Shown here piece after piece: positions 26,857-35,950 of a DNA stretch of 64,000 nucleotides (its first letter is position 1; the number at the start of each line of letters is the position of its first letter). Origin of the DNA: Geodermatophilus sp. DSM 44513 (GTDB lineage: Bacteria; Actinomycetota; Actinomycetes; Mycobacteriales; Geodermatophilaceae); NCBI RefSeq assembly GCF_032460525.1, contig NZ_CP135963.1, forward strand, positions 2,976,001-3,040,000, written 5' to 3'. The translations under genes were made by a program, and so were the position numbers. The notes beneath the pieces are model-generated. The model saw only the letters and a program-made list of their open reading frames with translations, searched no databases and was not told the origin of the DNA.

Positions 26857-27672
26857 ATATCGACGCTGACCGAGGCGGGAGGTGCAGATCCGGACGTGAC
26901 CGGGCCCGAGCACATCACCGCCGTCCCGCTGCGCGAGCACGTCTACGGGCGGCTGCAGGAGCTGCTGATCGCCCGCGCGCTGGCCCCGGGCGACCACCTC
27001 GTCGAGGAGCGCCTGGCCACCGAGCTCGGGGTCAGCCGCGGCCCGGTCCGCGAGGCCCTGCAGCGGCTGCACCGCGACGGCTGGATCACCCTGCGCCCGC
27101 GCCACGGGGCCTTCGTCAACCAGCCGACCCGCCGCCAGGTCGAGGAGTTCTTCGAGGCCCGCGAGCTGGTGGAGCGCTCCGCGGCGGAGCTGGCCGCCCA
27201 GCGCTGCACGCCGGCCGACGCCGCGGCGCTGCTGGCCATCTGCGACGAGGCCGACGCCGACTGGGCACGCGGGGTGCCCACCCAGCAGATGGCCGGGCAC
27301 ACCGCGCGCTTCCACCGCACCGTGGCGCTCTGCGCGCGCAACCACCTGCTGCTGGAGTTCGGCGAGCAGCTCTCCCAGCGCAGCCGCTGGTTCTTCGCCC
27401 CCCTGGTCGGCGCCATCGCCCCCCAGGCGTGGGCCGAGCACCGCGAGGTCGCCGAGCTGGTCGCGGCCGGCCGCGCCCACGAGGCGGCCGAGGCGATGCG
27501 CGTGCACGTCCGGGAGTCCCGCGACTCCTACCTGCACACCCAGCTGCTCGCCGACACGCCGTCGGAGCCGGTCGCCGTGCGCCGCACCCGGGCGCCGTCG
27601 GGCTCGCGCACCGCACACCGCACGCCGGCGTCCGCCGGCGGCACCCCCCTCCCCCGAGCACCGGAGACCTGA
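26851..27672 (+). CDS. GntR family transcriptional regulator (FCD domain)
   Basis: The 273-residue regulator has an N-terminal winged helix: VYGRLQELLIARALAPGDHL, RLATELGVSRGPVREALQRL and GWITLRPRHGAFVNQ. A helical FCD ligand domain follows, with FFEARELVERSAAELAAQ, FHRTVALCARN and HREVAELVAAG; its His residues could bind a metal or carboxylate ligand. The C-terminal 40 residues are Ser/Pro/Arg-rich. GTG 26851 is preferred (leaderless-type, -10-like TACGAT just upstream); GTG 26895 is an alternative. Most likely controls the divergent TRAP operon in response to its substrate. Confidence 0.9.
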   Translation: MTISTLTEAGGADPDVTGPEHITAVPLREHVYGRLQELLIARALAPGDHLVEERLATELGVSRGPVREALQRLHRDGWITLRPRHGAFVNQPTRRQVEEFFEARELVERSAAELAAQRCTPADAAALLAICDEADADWARGVPTQQMAGHTARFHRTVALCARNHLLLEFGEQLSQRSRWFFAPLVGAIAPQAWAEHREVAELVAAGRAHEAAEAMRVHVRESRDSYLHTQLLADTPSEPVAVRRTRAPSGSRTAHRTPASAGGTPLPRAPET

Positions 27673-28431
27673 GTGGACGCTTCCCGGATCGTGCTGGTGA
27701 CCGGCGCCTCGAGCGGCATCGGCCGGGCCTGTGCCGAGGCCTTCCTCGCGCGGGGCGCGCGGGTGGTCGCCGCCGCGCGCCGCACCGAACGGCTCGCGGA
27801 CCTGCAGGCCGGGCACGGGGACGCGGTGCTGCCGCTGACCCTGGACGTCCGCGACCGGGCCCAGGTGGCGGCCGCGCTGGGCTCGCTGCCGCCGGAGTGG
27901 ACGCCGATCGACGTCCTGGTCAACAACGCCGGGCTGGCCGCCGGCCGCGGGCCGGTGCACACCGACGACCCCGACGACTGGGACCGGATGCTGGACACCA
28001 ACGTCCGCGGCCTGCTCAACGTCTCGTCCTGCGTGCTGCCCGGGATGGTGGAGCGCGGCGCCGGGCACGTCATCAACATCGGGTCCAACGCCGGCCGCGA
28101 GGTCTACCCCGGCGGCACCGTGTACTGCGCGACCAAGGCCGCCGTCGAGCGGATCACCCGGGGCATGCGGATGGACGTCCTGGGCAGTGGCGTCCGGGTG
28201 AGCCAGGTCGACCCCGGCATGGTCGAGACCGAGTTCTCCCTCGTCCGCTTCGGCGGCGACGAGGCCCCGGCCAAGGCCGTCTACGAGGGGCTCACGCCGC
28301 TGTCGGGCGCGGACGTCGCCGACGTGGTCACCTGGATCGCCGACCGCCCGCCGCACGTCGTGATCGCCGACGTCCTGGTCTACCCGCTGGACCAGGCCGG
28401 CTCCGGGAGGGTGGCCCGCCGCGGCTCCTGA
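27673..28431 (+). CDS. SDR family oxidoreductase (YdfG-like 3-hydroxy acid dehydrogenase)
   Basis: The 252-residue classical short-chain dehydrogenase has GASSGIGRACAEAF near residue 10, VNNAGLAAG near 80, Ser in NIGSNAG, and the catalytic pair in VYCATKAAVERIT (Tyr-x-x-x-Lys). The block VSQVDPGMVETEFSLVRF is typical of YdfG-type serine/3-hydroxy-acid dehydrogenases. GTG 27673 directly follows the GntR stop, with GGAG 6 bases upstream, so the two genes are one unit. It may oxidise a hydroxy acid of the pathway controlled by that regulator. Confidence 0.88.
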   Translation: MDASRIVLVTGASSGIGRACAEAFLARGARVVAAARRTERLADLQAGHGDAVLPLTLDVRDRAQVAAALGSLPPEWTPIDVLVNNAGLAAGRGPVHTDDPDDWDRMLDTNVRGLLNVSSCVLPGMVERGAGHVINIGSNAGREVYPGGTVYCATKAAVERITRGMRMDVLGSGVRVSQVDPGMVETEFSLVRFGGDEAPAKAVYEGLTPLSGADVADVVTWIADRPPHVVIADVLVYPLDQAGSGRVARRGS

Positions 28432-28444
28432 GCCGCCGGCGTCC

Positions 28445-29626
28445 TCACCCCGCCGGGTCGGCGTCCGCCTCCTCCGGGGACAGGCCCAGCCGGCGCAGCA
28501 CCTCCGCGGTGTGCTGGCCCAGCGCCGGGGCGGCCGGCACCTGCGGGGTGCCGCTGCGGCTGAACGTCCAGGGCAGCCGGGCGTGCACCAGCGGGCCCTC
28601 GGTGGGGTGCTCGACGGTCTCGAAGAACCCGACCGCGGCCAGGTGCTCGTCGGTGAAGAGGTCCTCGACGGTGTGGACCGGCATGGCGGGCACGTGCCGG
28701 GCGTGCAGCTCGGCCAGCCAGTACGCGGTGGGCCGGCGGGCGAGCTCCTCGTCGACCAGCCGGTACAGCTCGTCGATCCGGCGGGTGCGCCCGCCGATGC
28801 CGGCCAGCTCGGGGTCGGCGGCCAGGTCGTCGCGGCCGACCAGGGCGAAGAACTCCCGCCAGTGCGCGTCGGTGTAGAGCAGCACCGCGAGCACGCCGTC
28901 GGCGGTGCGGTGCGGGCGGCGGTGCGGCGAGGCCGTGCGGGCGTACCCGGTGCCGCCGGTGCGCCCGGCGTACACCCGGCCGCCCTGCTGCTCCATGAGC
29001 AGGAAGGACGCCATCGACTCGAACATGGGCACCTCGACGGCCTGCCCCACGCCGGACACCGACCGCTCGTGCAGGGCGGCGAGGACGGCGGCCAGCGCCA
29101 TGACGCCGACGGTCTTGTCGACCACCTGGGTGCGCACGTACTGCGGGTCCCCGCTGCCGCCCTGCACCGCGGCCAGCCCGGACACGCCCTGGACGACGTC
29201 GTCGTAGGCCGGCTCGTCGCGGTAGGGGCCGGCCGAGCCGTAGCCGACGGCGGCGCAGTGCACGATCCGCGGGTTGCGGGCCAGCACGGTGTCCGCGTCC
29301 ACGCCGAGGCGGGCGGCCGCCCGGGGCCGCATGTTGTGCAGCAGCACGTCGGCGCCGTCGACCAGCCGGTCCAGCGCCGCCCGCCCGGCCGGGGTGGTCA
29401 GGTCGAGGACGACGGACTCCTTGCCCCGGTTGAAGGTGAGGAACGCCGGGCCCAGGCCGGTGCCGCGCTCGTCGGCGACGCCGCGGATGATGTCGCCCGC
29501 GGGCGGCTCCACCTTGACCACCCGCGCACCGAGCTGGGCCATGAGCACCGCGCAGTACGGGCCGAGGAACGTGGAGGTCAGCTCCACGACGGTCAGCCCG
29601 GCCAGCGGCCCGGGGGACGGCGGCAC
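28445..29626 (-). CDS. CaiB/BaiF family CoA-transferase (type III)
   Basis: The 393-residue protein transfers CoA between acyl-CoA and a free acid. It begins GPLAGLTVVELTSTFLGPYC and contains RVVKVEPPAGDIIRG. The nucleophilic Asp is in YDDVVQGVSGLAAVQGG near residue 145. The C-terminal EHPTEGPLVHARLPW is standard. Start GTG 29626 has GGGAGG just upstream. It converges with the SDR gene across 13 bases. The substrate cannot be told; with the window's acid-catabolism genes, activation of a dicarboxylate such as oxalate, succinate or itaconate type is plausible. Confidence 0.9.
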   Translation of the reverse strand: MPPSPGPLAGLTVVELTSTFLGPYCAVLMAQLGARVVKVEPPAGDIIRGVADERGTGLGPAFLTFNRGKESVVLDLTTPAGRAALDRLVDGADVLLHNMRPRAAARLGVDADTVLARNPRIVHCAAVGYGSAGPYRDEPAYDDVVQGVSGLAAVQGGSGDPQYVRTQVVDKTVGVMALAAVLAALHERSVSGVGQAVEVPMFESMASFLLMEQQGGRVYAGRTGGTGYARTASPHRRPHRTADGVLAVLLYTDAHWREFFALVGRDDLAADPELAGIGGRTRRIDELYRLVDEELARRPTAYWLAELHARHVPAMPVHTVEDLFTDEHLAAVGFFETVEHPTEGPLVHARLPWTFSRSGTPQVPAAPALGQHTAEVLRRLGLSPEEADADPAG

Positions 29627-29699
29627 GGGGCCTCCCTGCTGCGACGACGGCGGTGCGGGCAGCGTGCCAGAGCCCGGCGTGCGCCGGTCGCCGGGCGGC

Positions 29700-32042
29700 T
29701 CAGCCGCGGGGAGCCCCGGCCGGGAGGGCGAGCGGGCCCGTCCCGGCGTAGTGCCGGTCGAGCAGCGCGGTGAGCTCGGGCGCGGGCATCGGCCGGGCGA
29801 AGTGGAAGCCCTGCGCGGTGTCGCAGCCCAGGGCGCGCAGGGCGACGGCCTGCTCGGCGGTCTCGATGCCCTCCGCGACCGTGGCCAGGCGCAGGCTGCG
29901 GGCCAGCGCGACCACCGCGGCGGTGAGCGCCGCGGAGTCCGGCGTGGTGACGTCCCGGACGAAGCTGCGGTCGACCTTGAGGACGTCGAGCGGGAAGCGC
30001 TGCAGGTAGGCCAGGGCGCTGAACCCGGTGCCGAAGTCGTCGACGGCCAGCCGCACGCCGAGCCGCTTGAGCCGGTGCAGCAGCGCGACGACGTCCTCGT
30101 CGTCGGCGGCCAGCAGCGACTCGGTCAGCTCCAGGGTGAGCGTGTGCGCGGGCAGGCCGGTGTCGGCGAGCACCTGCGCGACGGTGTCGAGCAGCCCCGG
30201 CTCGGCGAGCTGGCGCACCGAGAGGTTGACCGAGACGGTCAGCAGCGGCTCCCCCGGCGCGGCCAGCTGCCAGGCGCGGGCCTGGCGCACCGCCTGCTGC
30301 AGCACCTGGCGGCCCAGCGGCACGATCAGGCCGCTCTCCTCGGCCAGCGGGATGAACTCCGCCGGTGTCACCAGGCCGCGGCGGGGGTGCTGCCACCGGG
30401 CCAGCGCCTCGACGCCGGTGATCCGTCCGGTCAGCAGGTCGACGTAGGGCTGGTAGTGCACGGCGACCTGGCCGTGGGCGACCGCGGCGCGCAGCTCGGT
30501 CTCCAGCCGCACCCGGTCGGCCACGGCGCGCCGCATGGCCGGGTCGTAGCCCGTCCAGCGGTCCCGCCCGGCGCGCTTGGCCGCGTACATGGCGATGTCG
30601 GCGTCGGCGAGGGCCTGCTCGGCGTCCCCGCCCCACCGGTCGTCCAGGACGGTCACCCCCATGCTCGCGGTGATCCGGATGTCGGAGCCGTTGGGCAGCC
30701 GGACGGTGCTGCGCAGCGCGGCCAGCACCGTGTCGGCGGCCGCCTCGGCGCCGGCCGCGGTGGTCTGCTCGAGCAGGACGACGAACTCGTCGCCACCGAG
30801 GCGGCCGACGGTGTCGGTGCGCCGCACGGCCTCCCGGAGGACGGCGGCGGTCCGCTGCAGCAGCCGGTCCCCGGCCTCGTGCCCGCCGGTGTCGTTGACG
30901 GCCTTGAAGCCGTCGAGGTCCAGCAGCAGCAGCGCGCAGGTGCCGCGGCCGGGTCCGCCGGCCAGGGCGCGGCGCAGCCGGTCGGTGAGCAGGCTGCGGT
31001 TGCCCAGGCCGGTCAGCTCGTCGGTCACCGCCTGGGTGCGCAGCCGCTCGTGCAGCCGCTCCCGTTCGGTGACGTCGGTGGCCACCGCCACCACGCCGAG
31101 CGCCTCGCCGGTGGACAGCCGCACCGGTGCCGTGGAGACGGCCAGGTGCGCGGCACCCCCGTCGCGGCGGACCCAGGCCAGGGGCTCGTCGTGCAGCTCC
31201 TCCCCCGCCAGCGCCCGGGCGTGCAGGGCGGCGACGGCGTCGGCGTGCACCGGACCGCCGGAGGCCGACCGGTCGGACCGCCGGTGCAGCCGGACGGGGC
31301 CGTCGATCGACTCGCGCGGTGGCAGCTCGAAGAGCCGCTCGGCGGCGCGGTTCCAGGTGACCAGCCGGTCGTCGGGGTCGATGAGCAGCATCGCGGCCGG
31401 GCTGGTCTGCACGATGGCCGACAGCTGGGCGTGGCTGGCCTCCTGCGCACGCTGGGCGGCGGCCTGCCCCCGGAGCGACTCGACCAGCAGCTGCATCGCG
31501 GTGCTGGTCACGACCAGACCCACGACCGGCAGCAGGGCCAGCACCGGGGACGCCGGCGGCTGCCCCAGCTGCGCGGCGAGGAACACACCGCTGGCGTAGG
31601 CGAGGACGTCCAGGCCGACCAGGGCGGCGAGCGCCCGGCGACCGTGCTGCAGGCTGCGCAGGCCGCAGACCGCGTAGAGCAGCCCGAGCGCGGCCTGCGG
31701 TTCGGGCGCGGCGACGGTGACGGCGGCCAGCGCCAGCATCTCCAGGACGACCCGCGCCGCCTCGGCGGCCGGCCCCCACGGACGCCGGCCCGGCCGGCGC
31801 CAGCACAGGGCGGCGGCCAGCGTCAGCACGGCCGCGGCGGCGCGCCACCCGGCCGGCTGCTCGGAGCCGGCGAGCATGCCCATGACCCCGAGGCAGGAGG
31901 CGGACGCGAAGCCGAGCATCAGCCAGTGCACCCGGGTGGTCCCCGGTGTCGTGAGGGTGGCCAGTGCGGCGTGCGCACGTGCGCCCAGCCCGGACGGCGG
32001 TCGCCGCCCCGGACGTCGTGCGGGCACCGTGGTCCCGGTCAT
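29700..32042 (-). CDS. membrane-bound PAS-GGDEF-EAL protein (cyclic-di-GMP enzyme)
   Basis: A 780-residue protein. An N-terminal hydrophobic region (about 35-190) has several helices. Then comes a PAS-like domain (about 205-320, SPAAMLLIDPDDRLVTWNRA), a GGDEF domain with an intact GRLGGDEFVVLLEQ motif, and an EAL domain with VEALARWQHPRRG, VNLSVRQ, LELTES, VDDFGTGFSAL, LKVDRSFV and AEGIET. All EAL metal and catalytic positions look present, and the GGDEF signature is competent, so it may both make and degrade c-di-GMP. ATG 32042 has GGAGG 8 bases upstream. Confidence 0.93.
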   Translation of the reverse strand: MTGTTVPARRPGRRPPSGLGARAHAALATLTTPGTTRVHWLMLGFASASCLGVMGMLAGSEQPAGWRAAAAVLTLAAALCWRRPGRRPWGPAAEAARVVLEMLALAAVTVAAPEPQAALGLLYAVCGLRSLQHGRRALAALVGLDVLAYASGVFLAAQLGQPPASPVLALLPVVGLVVTSTAMQLLVESLRGQAAAQRAQEASHAQLSAIVQTSPAAMLLIDPDDRLVTWNRAAERLFELPPRESIDGPVRLHRRSDRSASGGPVHADAVAALHARALAGEELHDEPLAWVRRDGGAAHLAVSTAPVRLSTGEALGVVAVATDVTERERLHERLRTQAVTDELTGLGNRSLLTDRLRRALAGGPGRGTCALLLLDLDGFKAVNDTGGHEAGDRLLQRTAAVLREAVRRTDTVGRLGGDEFVVLLEQTTAAGAEAAADTVLAALRSTVRLPNGSDIRITASMGVTVLDDRWGGDAEQALADADIAMYAAKRAGRDRWTGYDPAMRRAVADRVRLETELRAAVAHGQVAVHYQPYVDLLTGRITGVEALARWQHPRRGLVTPAEFIPLAEESGLIVPLGRQVLQQAVRQARAWQLAAPGEPLLTVSVNLSVRQLAEPGLLDTVAQVLADTGLPAHTLTLELTESLLAADDEDVVALLHRLKRLGVRLAVDDFGTGFSALAYLQRFPLDVLKVDRSFVRDVTTPDSAALTAAVVALARSLRLATVAEGIETAEQAVALRALGCDTAQGFHFARPMPAPELTALLDRHYAGTGPLALPAGAPRG

Positions 32043-32252
32043 CTGCCCACCTCCTCCCGGGCTGCATCGGCGCCGGGGCGGAGGAGGTGAGGCCGGGCCG
32101 GGCGGTGTACCCCCGAACGGGTGAGAGCGGTGTCACCGGCCGGCCCGTGCCGTCCCTGCGGTGGGGGTCGCCGTCCGTATCGTGGGCGGCTGCCGGCGCA
32201 CCCGACGCGGCGGGCACACCCGGGGACGACGGTGGAGGGAGGACGCGGCACG

Positions 32253-34133
32253 GTGACCACCCACGCGCCCACGGCGCCGGCCCAGGTCGACGCGGCGGCC
32301 GCGCTGGCCGACGCGCTCGTCGACGCCTGGGGCAGCTGGGGCCCCAACATGACCCCCGACGCCCGGCAGGTCGCCTTCGTCAGCGACCGCTCCGGCGTCC
32401 CGCAGGTGTACCTGCAGGAGGTCGTGGTCGACGGGGCCCAGCCCGCGGCCCGGCCGCTGCGGCTGTCCGACGACCCGGTCACCGCGGTGCGCTGGGCCGC
32501 GGACAGCGGCTGGCTGACCGTCGAGGTGGCCACCGGCGGTGGCGTCCGGACGGCGGTGTGGGTGGTGCGCCCGGACGGCTCCGGCGCCCGCCGGGTGGCC
32601 GGGGACGCCGAGACGCACGTCGAGCTGGGCCCCTGGACCCGCAGCGGGCACCGCTTCGTGGTCACCTTCCCCGGCGCCGCCGAGGGCGTGCCGACCCGCT
32701 GCTACCTGGCCGACCCGGCCACCGGCCGGCTGGACCCGCTGGCCGAGGGCGAGCTCATCCACGTGCTGGACGTGTCGCTGGAGGAGCGCTTCATCGTGGT
32801 GCGCGACGGCGGCCGCGGGCAGCAGTTCGTCGTCGTGGTCGACCGGCTCACCGACGAGGCGCTCAGCGTGCTGCCGCCCGGGGCGACCGGCTCGACCGAC
32901 GTCGCCCTGATCCGCCCGGCGCCGGAGGACCACTCCGGCCCGGTGTACGTCTACCTCGCCTCCGACGTCGGGCTGCCCCGCCGGCAGCTGATCGGCGTCC
33001 CGTTCGGGCCCAACGGCTGGCGCGGCGAGCCGCGGACGCTGGCCGCCCGCGACGACGCGGAGCTGGAGTTCGTCGACGCCGACGACGCCGGCCGGCTGCT
33101 GCTGCTGGTGTGGAACGTGGCCGGACGCAGCGAGCTGGAGCTGATGGACACCGCCACCGGCGGGCGCACCCCGATCACCGGGCTGCCCGGGCTGGTCGCC
33201 GCCGACCCGGTGCTCAGCCGCGACGGCTCCAGCGTGGTGCTCGGCGTCCAGGGACCCACCCGCCCGCGCGAGCTGTGGCAGGTCGACACCACCACGCACG
33301 CCTGGACCCGCATCACGCACTCCCCGCCGCTGCCCCGCCAGCGCCTCGTCGTCCCCCGGCTGGAGACCTTCACCGGCCGGGACGGCCTGGCGCTGACCGG
33401 CTGGCTGTACCGGGCGCCGGGGCACCTCAAGGAGCCCGGGCCGGTGGCGCTGTACCTGCACGGGGGCCCCGAGGCGCAGGAGCGGCCGGCGTTCTCCCCG
33501 CAGCACCAGGCCCTGGCCGCGGCCGGCATCACGGTGTTCGCGCCGAACATCCGCGGCTCGTCGGGCTTCGGGCGGGAGTTCGTGCACGCCGACGACCTCA
33601 CCGGGCGGTACGCCGCGTTCGCCGACGTGCTCGCCGCCGCCGACCACCTGGTCGCCACCGGGGTCGCCGACCCGGACCGGATCGCGGTGACCGGCCGCTC
33701 CTACGGCGGGTACCTGACCCTGGCCTCGCTGGCGTTCTCCCCGGGGGTGTTCGCCGCCGGGGTGGACGTCTGCGGCATGTCGGACCTGGTGACCTTCTAC
33801 CGCGACAGCGAGCCGTGGATCGCCGCCGCCGCGGTGACCAAGTACGGCCACCCGGAGCAGGACCGGGCGCTGCTGGAGGACATCTCGCCGCTGGCCTCGG
33901 TGAACCTCGTCGACGTCCCGCTGCTCGTGGTGCACGGCGAGCACGACACCAACGTGCCGATCGGCGAGGCGCACCAGGTCGTGGCCGCGCTGCGGGCCCT
34001 GGACCGGCCGGTGGAGTACCTGGAGCTGCCCGGCGAGGGCCACGACTACCGCCGGGCGGACTCCCGCAAGCTGCTCACCCGCACCATGTTGCAGTTCCTC
34101 AGCGCGGCCCTGGCCGGTCCCCGCAGACCGTAG
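32253..34133 (+). CDS. S9 family prolyl oligopeptidase-like peptidase
   Basis: A 626-residue protein. The first 360 residues form a beta-propeller of TolB/WD-like repeats (TPDARQVAFVSDRSGVPQVY, later blades ending in DG). The C-terminal alpha/beta hydrolase has GRSYGGYLTLASL with nucleophile Ser483, HGEHDTNVPIGEAHQ with Asp565, and GEGHDYRRADS with His597. The triad is complete, so it should cleave short peptides or acyl-amino acids in the cytoplasm (no signal peptide). GTG 32253 is chosen because the GGAGGGAGG run precedes it; upstream codons are not protein-like. Confidence 0.92.
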   Translation: MTTHAPTAPAQVDAAAALADALVDAWGSWGPNMTPDARQVAFVSDRSGVPQVYLQEVVVDGAQPAARPLRLSDDPVTAVRWAADSGWLTVEVATGGGVRTAVWVVRPDGSGARRVAGDAETHVELGPWTRSGHRFVVTFPGAAEGVPTRCYLADPATGRLDPLAEGELIHVLDVSLEERFIVVRDGGRGQQFVVVVDRLTDEALSVLPPGATGSTDVALIRPAPEDHSGPVYVYLASDVGLPRRQLIGVPFGPNGWRGEPRTLAARDDAELEFVDADDAGRLLLLVWNVAGRSELELMDTATGGRTPITGLPGLVAADPVLSRDGSSVVLGVQGPTRPRELWQVDTTTHAWTRITHSPPLPRQRLVVPRLETFTGRDGLALTGWLYRAPGHLKEPGPVALYLHGGPEAQERPAFSPQHQALAAAGITVFAPNIRGSSGFGREFVHADDLTGRYAAFADVLAAADHLVATGVADPDRIAVTGRSYGGYLTLASLAFSPGVFAAGVDVCGMSDLVTFYRDSEPWIAAAAVTKYGHPEQDRALLEDISPLASVNLVDVPLLVVHGEHDTNVPIGEAHQVVAALRALDRPVEYLELPGEGHDYRRADSRKLLTRTMLQFLSAALAGPRRP

Positions 34134-34175
34134 TCCGCGCGGTTCACCCCGGCACGGACGGGACATGCAGGGACG

Positions 34176-34598
34176 GTGAGCGACCCCTTCGACCTCGAGC
34201 GCTTCGTCCGTGCCCAGGACGGCGGCACCTACGACCAGGCGCTGCGCGAGCTGCGGGACGGCGCCAAGCGCGGCCACTGGATGTGGTTCGTGTTCCCCCA
34301 GGTCGCCGGGCTCGGCCGCAGCCCGACGGCGCAGCGGTACGCGGTCTCCGGGCTGGAGGAGGCGCACACCTACCTGGCGCACCCGGTGCTCGGGGCGCGG
34401 CTGCTGGAGTGCGCGCAGGCGCTGCTGGCGCTGCCCGGCCGCGACCCGGTGGCGGTGCTCGGGGCGGTCGACGCGGTCAAGCTGCGCTCGTCGATGACGC
34501 TGTTCGAGGCGGCGGCGCCGGACGAGCGGGTGTTCGGCGAGGTCCTGGAGCGCTACTTCGACGGGGAGCGGGACGAGGCGACCACCACCCGGCTCTGA
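34176..34598 (+). CDS. DUF1810 domain-containing protein
   Basis: A 140-residue single-domain protein. DPFDLERFVRAQDGGTYDQA, GHWMWFVFPQVAGLGRS and KLRSSMTLFEAAAPDE define the DUF1810 family, small soluble proteins without a settled biochemical function. GTG 34176 is the start. A four-codon ATG micro-ORF (34165) ends in TGA overlapping this GTG, though without a clear promoter. The gene lies 42 bases after the S9 peptidase. Confidence 0.9.
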   Translation: MSDPFDLERFVRAQDGGTYDQALRELRDGAKRGHWMWFVFPQVAGLGRSPTAQRYAVSGLEEAHTYLAHPVLGARLLECAQALLALPGRDPVAVLGAVDAVKLRSSMTLFEAAAPDERVFGEVLERYFDGERDEATTTRL

Positions 34599-34622
34599 CG
34601 AGCGGTCCGGCGCCGGGTCGAC

Positions 34623-34635
34623 CACGCTGGGGCGC
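34623..34635 (+). promoter_or_regulatory. leaderless-type -10 element before the GST-like gene
   Basis: CACGCT (34623-34628) ends 7 bases before GTG 34636, and no Shine-Dalgarno is present. The same layout with CAGGCT occurs before 36084 and 36883, so I read it as a local leaderless promoter class with C in the first -10 position. Confidence 0.4.
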
Positions 34636-35673
34636 GTGGCGAACGAGAACAGCGGCTCCGGGTACGTGACGTCGGGTGAGTTCCGGCGGGACACGAACTA
34701 CATCCCCGACCGGGTCACCGCCGACGGGTCGGGCGGGTGGCCGGTGGAGGCCGGGCGGTACCGGCTGGTCGTCGCGCGGGCGTGCCCGTGGGCCAACCGG
34801 GCGGTCATCGTGCGGCGGCTGCTCGGCCTGGAGGAGGCGATCTCCCTGGGCCTGTGCGGTCCGACCCACGACGAGCGGTCGTGGACCTTCGACCTCGACC
34901 CCGGCGGCCGCGACCCGGTGCTCGGCTACGAGCGGCTGCAGGAGGCCTTCCTGGCCCGCTTCCCCGACTACGACCGCGGCATCACGGTCCCCGCGCTGGT
35001 CGACGTCCCCACGCGACAGGTGGCGACCAACGACTTCATGCAGATGACGCTGGACCTCTCCACCGAGTGGACCGCCCTGCACCGCGACGGCGCCCCGGAC
35101 CTCTACCCCGAGCACCTGCGGGCGGAGATGGACGAGGTGATGCAACGGGTCTACACCGAGGTCAACAACGGGGTGTACCGGTGCGGCTTCGCCGGGGACC
35201 AGGCCGCCTACGACGCGGCGTACGAGCGGCTGTGGACCGCCCTGGACTGGCTGACCGACCGGCTGGCCGGGCAGCGCTACCTGATGGGCGACACCATCAC
35301 CGAGGCCGACGTCCGGCTGTTCACCACGCTGGCCCGCTTCGACCCCGTCTACCACGGCCACTTCAAGTGCAACCGGCAGAAGCTGTCCGAGCTGCCGGTG
35401 CTGTGGGGCTACGCGCGCGACCTGTTCCAGACCCCCGGGTTCGGCGACACGACCGACTTCCCGCAGATCAAGGAGCACTACTACGTCGTGCACGCCGACA
35501 TCAACCCGACCCAGGTCGTCCCGCAGGGCCCGGACACGTCGAACTGGCTGACCCCGCACGGGCGCGAGGAGCTCGGCGGCTCGCCGTTCGGGGACGGGAC
35601 GCCGCCCGGGCCGCCGCCGGAGGCCGAGCGGGTGCCCGCCGACCACGGCCCCGGCGGCCTCGGCCACCGCTGA
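34636..35673 (+). CDS. glutathionyl-hydroquinone reductase-like (Xi-class GST family)
   Basis: A 345-residue protein of the ECM4/YqjG type, which reduces thiol-conjugated hydroquinones. Active-site Cys is in VARACPWANRAVIVRRLLGL near residue 54. GLCGPTHDERSWTF, TVPALVDVPTRQVATNDF and the C-terminal YLMGDTITEADVRLFTTLAR, then RFDPVYHGHFKCN, are hallmark blocks. Actinobacteria usually use mycothiol rather than glutathione, so the natural conjugate is probably mycothiolyl-hydroquinone (inference). The C-terminal 45 residues are Gly/Pro-rich and unstructured-looking. Confidence 0.92.
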   Translation: MANENSGSGYVTSGEFRRDTNYIPDRVTADGSGGWPVEAGRYRLVVARACPWANRAVIVRRLLGLEEAISLGLCGPTHDERSWTFDLDPGGRDPVLGYERLQEAFLARFPDYDRGITVPALVDVPTRQVATNDFMQMTLDLSTEWTALHRDGAPDLYPEHLRAEMDEVMQRVYTEVNNGVYRCGFAGDQAAYDAAYERLWTALDWLTDRLAGQRYLMGDTITEADVRLFTTLARFDPVYHGHFKCNRQKLSELPVLWGYARDLFQTPGFGDTTDFPQIKEHYYVVHADINPTQVVPQGPDTSNWLTPHGREELGGSPFGDGTPPGPPPEAERVPADHGPGGLGHR

Positions 35674-35689
35674 CCCGCGGCCGCGGGGA

Positions 35690-35923
35690 CTACTCGCAGC
35701 CGACGCCGTCGCCGACGCCGTCGCCGTCCCCGTCCCGGTCCAGGTGCCGGCCTGCGCCGGCGACGCCGAAGCCGAGCAGGCATGCCAGCAGCGGGACCGC
35801 CCACCGCAGCCACCTGCGCCGCTTCTCGCGGGGCTCGTCACCGGCCGCGGTCTCGACGGGCAGCTGCAGCGTCGGCGTCAGCTGCTGGCTCGGGCGCGGG
35901 GAGCCCGGGTCGGTCGGCGTCAT
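35690..35923 (-). CDS. small membrane-anchored protein with excalibur-like acidic tail
   Basis: A 77-residue protein: a hydrophilic N-terminus, a basic EKRRRWLR stretch, one transmembrane helix (WAVPLLACLLGFGVAGAG) and a C-terminal tail DRDGDGDGVGDGVGCE. The tail resembles the end of the excalibur calcium-binding motif (DxDxDGxxCE), but the preceding part of that domain is absent, and the Asp-Gly unit looks expanded by a short DNA repeat. ATG 35923 has a GGGGG run about 7 bases upstream. It converges with the GST-like gene (16-base gap). An array of 30-bp repeats lies directly upstream. Confidence 0.65.
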   Translation of the reverse strand: MTPTDPGSPRPSQQLTPTLQLPVETAAGDEPREKRRRWLRWAVPLLACLLGFGVAGAGRHLDRDGDGDGVGDGVGCE

Positions 35924-35950
35924 CGCGGTCCCCCCGACTGAGCAGCCACC

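Noticed and set aside
35690..35760. CRISPR-like or minisatellite repeat from GCCGTCGCCGACGCCGTCGCC
   Set aside because: It is simply the codons of an Asp/Gly-rich protein tail; no spacers and no longer repeat unit.
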